From an uncultured Clostridiaceae bacterium (GTDB lineage Bacteria; Bacillota; Clostridia; TANB77; CAG-508): a stretch of DNA of 7,383 nt. The notes below the pieces were generated by a model, which saw nothing but the letters and a program-made list of their open reading frames with translations, ran no database searches and had not been told where the DNA came from. The translations under genes and the position numbers were made by a program. How positions within the stretch are numbered: position 1 is the stretch's first letter; each line of letters begins with the position of its first letter. Positions 5,215 to 7,383 of this stretch are shown piece after piece. The stretch spans positions 1-7,383 of the forward strand of contig CATZDQ010000080.1 of NCBI GenBank assembly GCA_958417695.1, read 5' to 3'.

Positions 5215-6990
5215 TTATTCTTTCTCCTCAATGACTTGAATATGAACTTCCTCCAATTGTTCTTTCGTTACCCTGCTTGGTGCTCCCATTAATACATCTC
5301 TTGCTTTTTTATTTTTTGGGAAGGCAATTACTTCTCTTAGGTTTTCTTCATTAGCAAGTAACATCAACATTCTATCCACACCTGGTGCTGCACCGGCATG
5401 TGGTGGTGTTCCATATTGGAAGGCATTAAATAAAGCTCCAAATCGACTTTCTACTTCTTGTTCTGTATAGCCTGCTATTTCAAATGCTTTTACCATTAAT
5501 TCTGGGTCATGATTTCTAACCGCTCCTGAAGCCATTTCATAACCATTGCATACCGCATCAAATTGATAAGCTACAATATCTAATGGGTCTTTCTTCTTTA
5601 ATGCTTGCATTCCGCCTTGTGGCATAGAAAATGGATTATGATTAAAATCTATTTTTCCTTCGTCTGATAGTTCATACATTGGAAAATCTACAATAAAGCA
5701 GAAACGATAAGCTTCTTTTTCAATTAAATCTAATCTTTTTCCTAATTCTATACGAATAAGACCTGCTATTTTTTGTACTACTTCTAGTTTTTCATCTGCT
5801 ACAAAAAAGATGCTATCTCCTACTTTGGCTTGTAAATGATTTTCTAATTGTTGTTTCATTTCTGGTGTTATAAATTTAGCAATACCACCTACTGGTCCTT
5901 CTTCTTCTAATTTCACCCACGCTAACCCTTTTGCTCCTGCTTCTTCTATTGCATAGGTGGTCATATTATCAAAGAATTTTCTGCCTTGGACTGCTCCATT
6001 TTCTACAACAATTGCTTTTACAATTTTGCCCTTAAACGCATTAAATTCCGTGTTTGTAAATAGCATACTTGCCTCTTGGATAATTAATGGATTTCTTAAG
6101 TCTGGTTTATCTATACCATACGTTTCCATAGCTTCTTTATAGGTAATTCGTCTAAAGGGTCCTTCGTCTACTTTCCAATTTGTAAATTTCTTAAAAGTAG
6201 AGGTAAATATTTCTTCTAAAACAGCTAAAACTTCCTCTTGGGTTCCAAAACTCATTTCAAAATCTAATTGGTAGAATTCTCCTGGTGCTCTATCAGCTCT
6301 TGGGTCCTCATCTCTAAAGCAAGGTGCTATTTGGAAATATTTATCAAAACCAGATACCATTAATAATTGTTTGAATTGTTGTGGTGCTTGTGGTAATGCA
6401 TAAAATTCTCCTGGGTGTAATCTACTTGGTACTAGAAAGTCTCTAGCACCTTCTGGTGAAGAATTGGCTAATATAGGTGTTTGGATTTCTGCAAACCCTA
6501 ATTCATCCATTTTGTCTCTTAGTGCTTTTAGTACTTTAGAACGAAACAATATATTTTGATGGATTTTTTCATTTCTTAAATCCAAAAAACGATATTCTAA
6601 TCTTAAGTCTTCTTTAACAGCACTAATGTCCGCTTTTTCTGAGTTAACTTCAAAAGGAAGTACATTTTTACATTTTCCTAATACTTCTATTTGTTCTGCA
6701 TCAATTTCTATCTCTCCTGTAGGGATTTTGGTGTTCTTATTAGAACGTTCTAGCACAGTTCCTTCCACAGATATGACACTTTCTGTTACTAATTGTTTTA
6801 CTTTTTCTTGTATTTGTGTATTTTTATCAGAAATCACAATTTGTGTAATACCGAATTGATCTCTTAAATCAATAAACTGCATAGAACCTAGGTTACGAAT
6901 TCTTTGTACCCACCCTGCTAATTTTACAGTTTCTCCTATATGCTTACTATTTAGTTCTCCACATGTATGATTTCTATATTGATTATTCAT
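5215..6990 (-). CDS. aspS: Aspartyl-tRNA synthetase (bacterial class II)
   Basis: Charges tRNA-Asp with aspartate in the cytoplasm. The full length of 591 aa is normal for the bacterial enzyme with its GAD insertion. Residues 1-105 form the OB-fold anticodon-binding domain (LAGWVQRIRNLGSMQFIDLR). Motif 1 lies around FAEIQTPIL (166-174). Motif 2 is FRDEDPRADR (225-234), and the GAD domain spans about 300-410. HNPFSMP (451-457) follows, and motif 3 is GAAPGVDRMLMLL (533-545). The segment after motif 2 reads APGEFYQLDFEMSF, a variant of the more common QPEFTQID form. Leu34 sits where tRNA-Asp-specific enzymes carry Leu and non-discriminating ones tend to carry His, so specificity for tRNA-Asp is inferred. 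AAAGGAG lies 7 nt before the ATG, with a good promoter just upstream. The leader is only about 34 nt, so there is no room for a T-box riboswitch. Confidence 0.97.
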   Translation of the reverse strand: MNNQYRNHTCGELNSKHIGETVKLAGWVQRIRNLGSMQFIDLRDQFGITQIVISDKNTQIQEKVKQLVTESVISVEGTVLERSNKNTKIPTGEIEIDAEQIEVLGKCKNVLPFEVNSEKADISAVKEDLRLEYRFLDLRNEKIHQNILFRSKVLKALRDKMDELGFAEIQTPILANSSPEGARDFLVPSRLHPGEFYALPQAPQQFKQLLMVSGFDKYFQIAPCFRDEDPRADRAPGEFYQLDFEMSFGTQEEVLAVLEEIFTSTFKKFTNWKVDEGPFRRITYKEAMETYGIDKPDLRNPLIIQEASMLFTNTEFNAFKGKIVKAIVVENGAVQGRKFFDNMTTYAIEEAGAKGLAWVKLEEEGPVGGIAKFITPEMKQQLENHLQAKVGDSIFFVADEKLEVVQKIAGLIRIELGKRLDLIEKEAYRFCFIVDFPMYELSDEGKIDFNHNPFSMPQGGMQALKKKDPLDIVAYQFDAVCNGYEMASGAVRNHDPELMVKAFEIAGYTEQEVESRFGALFNAFQYGTPPHAGAAPGVDRMLMLLANEENLREVIAFPKNKKARDVLMGAPSRVTKEQLEEVHIQVIEEKE

Positions 6991-7030
6991 ATTCTATCTC
7001 CTTTTGTTATTTTCTAATTTTACTGGTACT

Positions 7031-7059
7031 ATTATAATCCCAAATTGGCTTTGTGTCCA
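7031..7059 (-). promoter_or_regulatory. Sigma-A-type promoter for aspS
   Basis: On the minus strand, TGGACA (7059-7054, 5 of 6 consensus positions) and a perfect TATAAT (7036-7031) are 17 bp apart. The expected transcription start is near 7024, about 34 nt before the aspS ATG. Transcription may continue into def-mnmA. Confidence 0.75.
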
Positions 7060-7146
7060 GTTTTTTGATAGATTTTTACGGAAAAAAGCTGTATATGGTT
7101 TTGATTTTGGTTATATCCTTTAATAGCAAAACAAAAGTCTAAAAAT

Positions 7147-7187
7147 AAACAAAGAACTTTTCTTAGTATTGAAAAAGTTCTTTGTTT
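7147..7187. terminator. Long bidirectional rho-independent terminator
   Basis: AAACAAAGAACTTTTC (7147-7162) pairs with 7171-7187 over 16 bp with one bulged A and an eight-base loop. On the minus strand the stem is followed by ATTTTTAG, and on the plus strand by TCTTTTTTC, so it looks symmetrical. It sits directly after the stop of the partial minus-strand gene at 7195 and insulates aspS from it. Confidence 0.8.
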
Positions 7188-7194
7188 TCTTTTT

Positions 7195-7383
7195 TCATTG
7201 ATAATATAATATCATTGTACCATTTCCTGTAAAACCTACATCTTGGCTTGAATATTTGATAGATACTACATTCCCGGAGATACTCATTTGAAAAGAAGTT
7301 GCCTTAACGGTATATGGCTCAGACCAGGATGTAATGGATGCTGTTATCAGTGAAGCCTTTGAAACATAATTTTCTAAATTAAA
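7195..7383 (-). CDS. 3' end of an unrecognised protein, possibly secreted or surface-exposed
   Basis: The minus strand is open from the window edge for 62 codons and ends in TGA at 7197-7195, 7 bp before a strong terminator. That is what the tail of a real gene looks like. The start lies outside the window. The visible C-terminus is rich in Ser, Thr, Val and Tyr with alternating polar and hydrophobic residues (SEPYTVKATS, 21-30; TGNGTMILYYQ at the end). This suggests beta strands like those of extracellular, pilin-like or phage structural proteins. It has no Cys and few charged residues. Codon use looks slightly less A/T-biased than in aspS (several ATC, TCC, ACC and AGC codons), a weak hint only. 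I cannot assign a family from this fragment, and the competing plus-strand frames are broken by stops. Confidence 0.62.
   Translation of the reverse strand, partial: FNLENYVSKASLITASITSWSEPYTVKATSFQMSISGNVVSIKYSSQDVGFTGNGTMILYYQ

Noticed and set aside
5049..5231. Minus-strand open frame of 60 codons between aspS and def-mnmA
   Set aside because: It overlaps the ends of both genes in another frame and translates straight through the two hairpins. The Lys/Arg-rich product looks like translated intergenic sequence, with no ribosome binding site.
6991..7146. Possible T-box riboswitch upstream of aspS
   Set aside because: The promoter sits only about 40 bp from the ATG, leaving a ~34-nt leader. 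No T-box core, specifier stem or antiterminator is present.

Overview
The window is AT-rich, low-GC Bacillota-like DNA, most likely from an anaerobic clostridium or a related gut lineage. The evidence is the strong A/T third-position codon bias, the AGGAG-type ribosome binding sites, near-consensus sigma-A promoters with 17-bp spacers, and a MurT/GatD pair, which is typical of Gram-positive bacteria. The MnmA is also of clostridial character (GGCCS and NPCIECN motifs). I cannot name a genus from the sequence alone.

Layout: positions 1-1655 carry a minus-strand cell-wall operon, murT followed by the 5' end of gatD, which runs off the left edge. Its promoter faces away from a plus-strand gene (1749-2600) for a membrane-anchored NodB-family polysaccharide deacetylase. 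That gene meets a minus-strand gene at a shared hairpin terminator (2651-2678). Positions 2737-3411 hold two small minus-strand genes that I do not recognise: an 87-aa protein with a Cys4 cluster and an 81-aa coiled-coil protein. Each has its own strong promoter. Positions 3502-5091 encode one 529-aa polypeptide that joins a peptide deformylase to a complete tRNA 2-thiouridylase MnmA. Upstream of it, 5215-6990 is aspS with its own promoter. The 123-bp gap between aspS and the fusion gene contains two hairpins that could end or attenuate transcription. At the right edge, 7195-7383 is the 3' end of an unrecognised minus-strand gene closed by a long bidirectional terminator.

Functionally there are two themes. 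The left part modifies peptidoglycan: MurT/GatD amidates D-glutamate of lipid II, and the deacetylase probably removes acetyl groups from glycan strands. The right part serves translation: Asp-tRNA charging, wobble-uridine thiolation and N-terminal deformylation. The most notable item is the in-frame deformylase-MnmA fusion, in which the core motifs of both enzymes are intact and no internal restart site is visible. I saw no mobile element, CRISPR array, tRNA or rRNA. The window otherwise looks like ordinary chromosomal housekeeping DNA.
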